Source: Sedimenticola sp.
Lineage (GTDB): Bacteria; Pseudomonadota; Gammaproteobacteria; Chromatiales; Chromatiaceae
Assembly (NCBI GenBank): GCA_030619405.1
Contig: JAUXBK010000195.1
Location: 1-5,118, forward strand
DNA: 5,118 bases
Reading direction: 5' to 3'
Of this stretch, positions 5,110-5,118 are shown one piece after another. The translations under genes and the position numbers were made by a program. The notes below the pieces were generated by a model. The model did not search any database. It worked only from the letters and a program-made list of their open reading frames with translations, and was not told the DNA's origin. The first letter of the stretch is position 1. Each line of letters starts with the position of its first letter.

Positions 5110-5118
5110 GTTGTGCTA

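Larger units (their letters stand above)
4945..5118 (-). promoter_or_regulatory. Upstream/leader region of the liv operon
   Basis: These 174 bases precede the binding-protein gene and contain no gene I can support. They hold the Shine-Dalgarno at 4955-4961, the 39-base palindrome at 4964-5002 and the long imperfect inverted repeat at 5024-5109. The operon promoter should be here or just beyond the window. I found no convincing sigma-70 pair. The best partial match on the minus strand, TTTTCA then a 17-base spacer then TAGCTT (about 5048 to 5020), is weak. I also found no sigma-54 GG-N10-GC element in the right arrangement. Confidence 0.5.

Overview
The window carries one complete five-gene operon for a branched-chain amino acid type (HAAT family) ABC importer, all on the minus strand and transcribed right to left: substrate-binding protein (livK-like, 3799-4944), permeases livH (2845-3726) and livM (1850-2848), and ATPases livG (1090-1863) and livF (372-1100). 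The order K-H-M-G-F is the classic one. The last four genes are packed with stop/start overlaps of 4, 14 and 11 bases. The binding-protein gene is set apart by a 72-base gap that contains a perfect 9-bp hairpin. No gene is broken, and no catabolic or regulator gene is present to fix the substrate.

The organism is probably a GC-rich proteobacterium. The binding protein has a Sec signal peptide and no lipobox, so it is a free periplasmic protein of a Gram-negative cell. The intergenic repeat downstream of livF (GTAGGGTGGATCAAG type) is of a kind I associate with gammaproteobacteria. This placement is an inference of moderate to low confidence.

Region by region. Bases 1-371 are non-coding, visibly richer in A+T than the genes, and crowded with inverted repeats. 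The clearest is a two-hairpin element at 172-252 whose stems differ by a compensated base change, enclosed by a further inverted repeat at 145-156/271-282. Bases 372-4944 are the operon. Bases 4945-5118 are the leader and upstream region of the binding-protein gene. They hold a strong Shine-Dalgarno, a 39-base near-perfect palindrome next to it (4964-5002), and farther upstream a second long imperfect inverted repeat (arms 5024-5051 and 5081-5109, possibly running off the window end). I found no convincing -35/-10 pair there.

How it works together: the binding protein captures a solute in the periplasm, LivH and LivM form the inner-membrane channel, and LivG and LivF hydrolyse ATP to drive import. 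The transporter looks ordinary. The parts worth a second look are the two dyads upstream of livK and the nested repeats downstream of livF. I see no evidence of a new gene system in the window.
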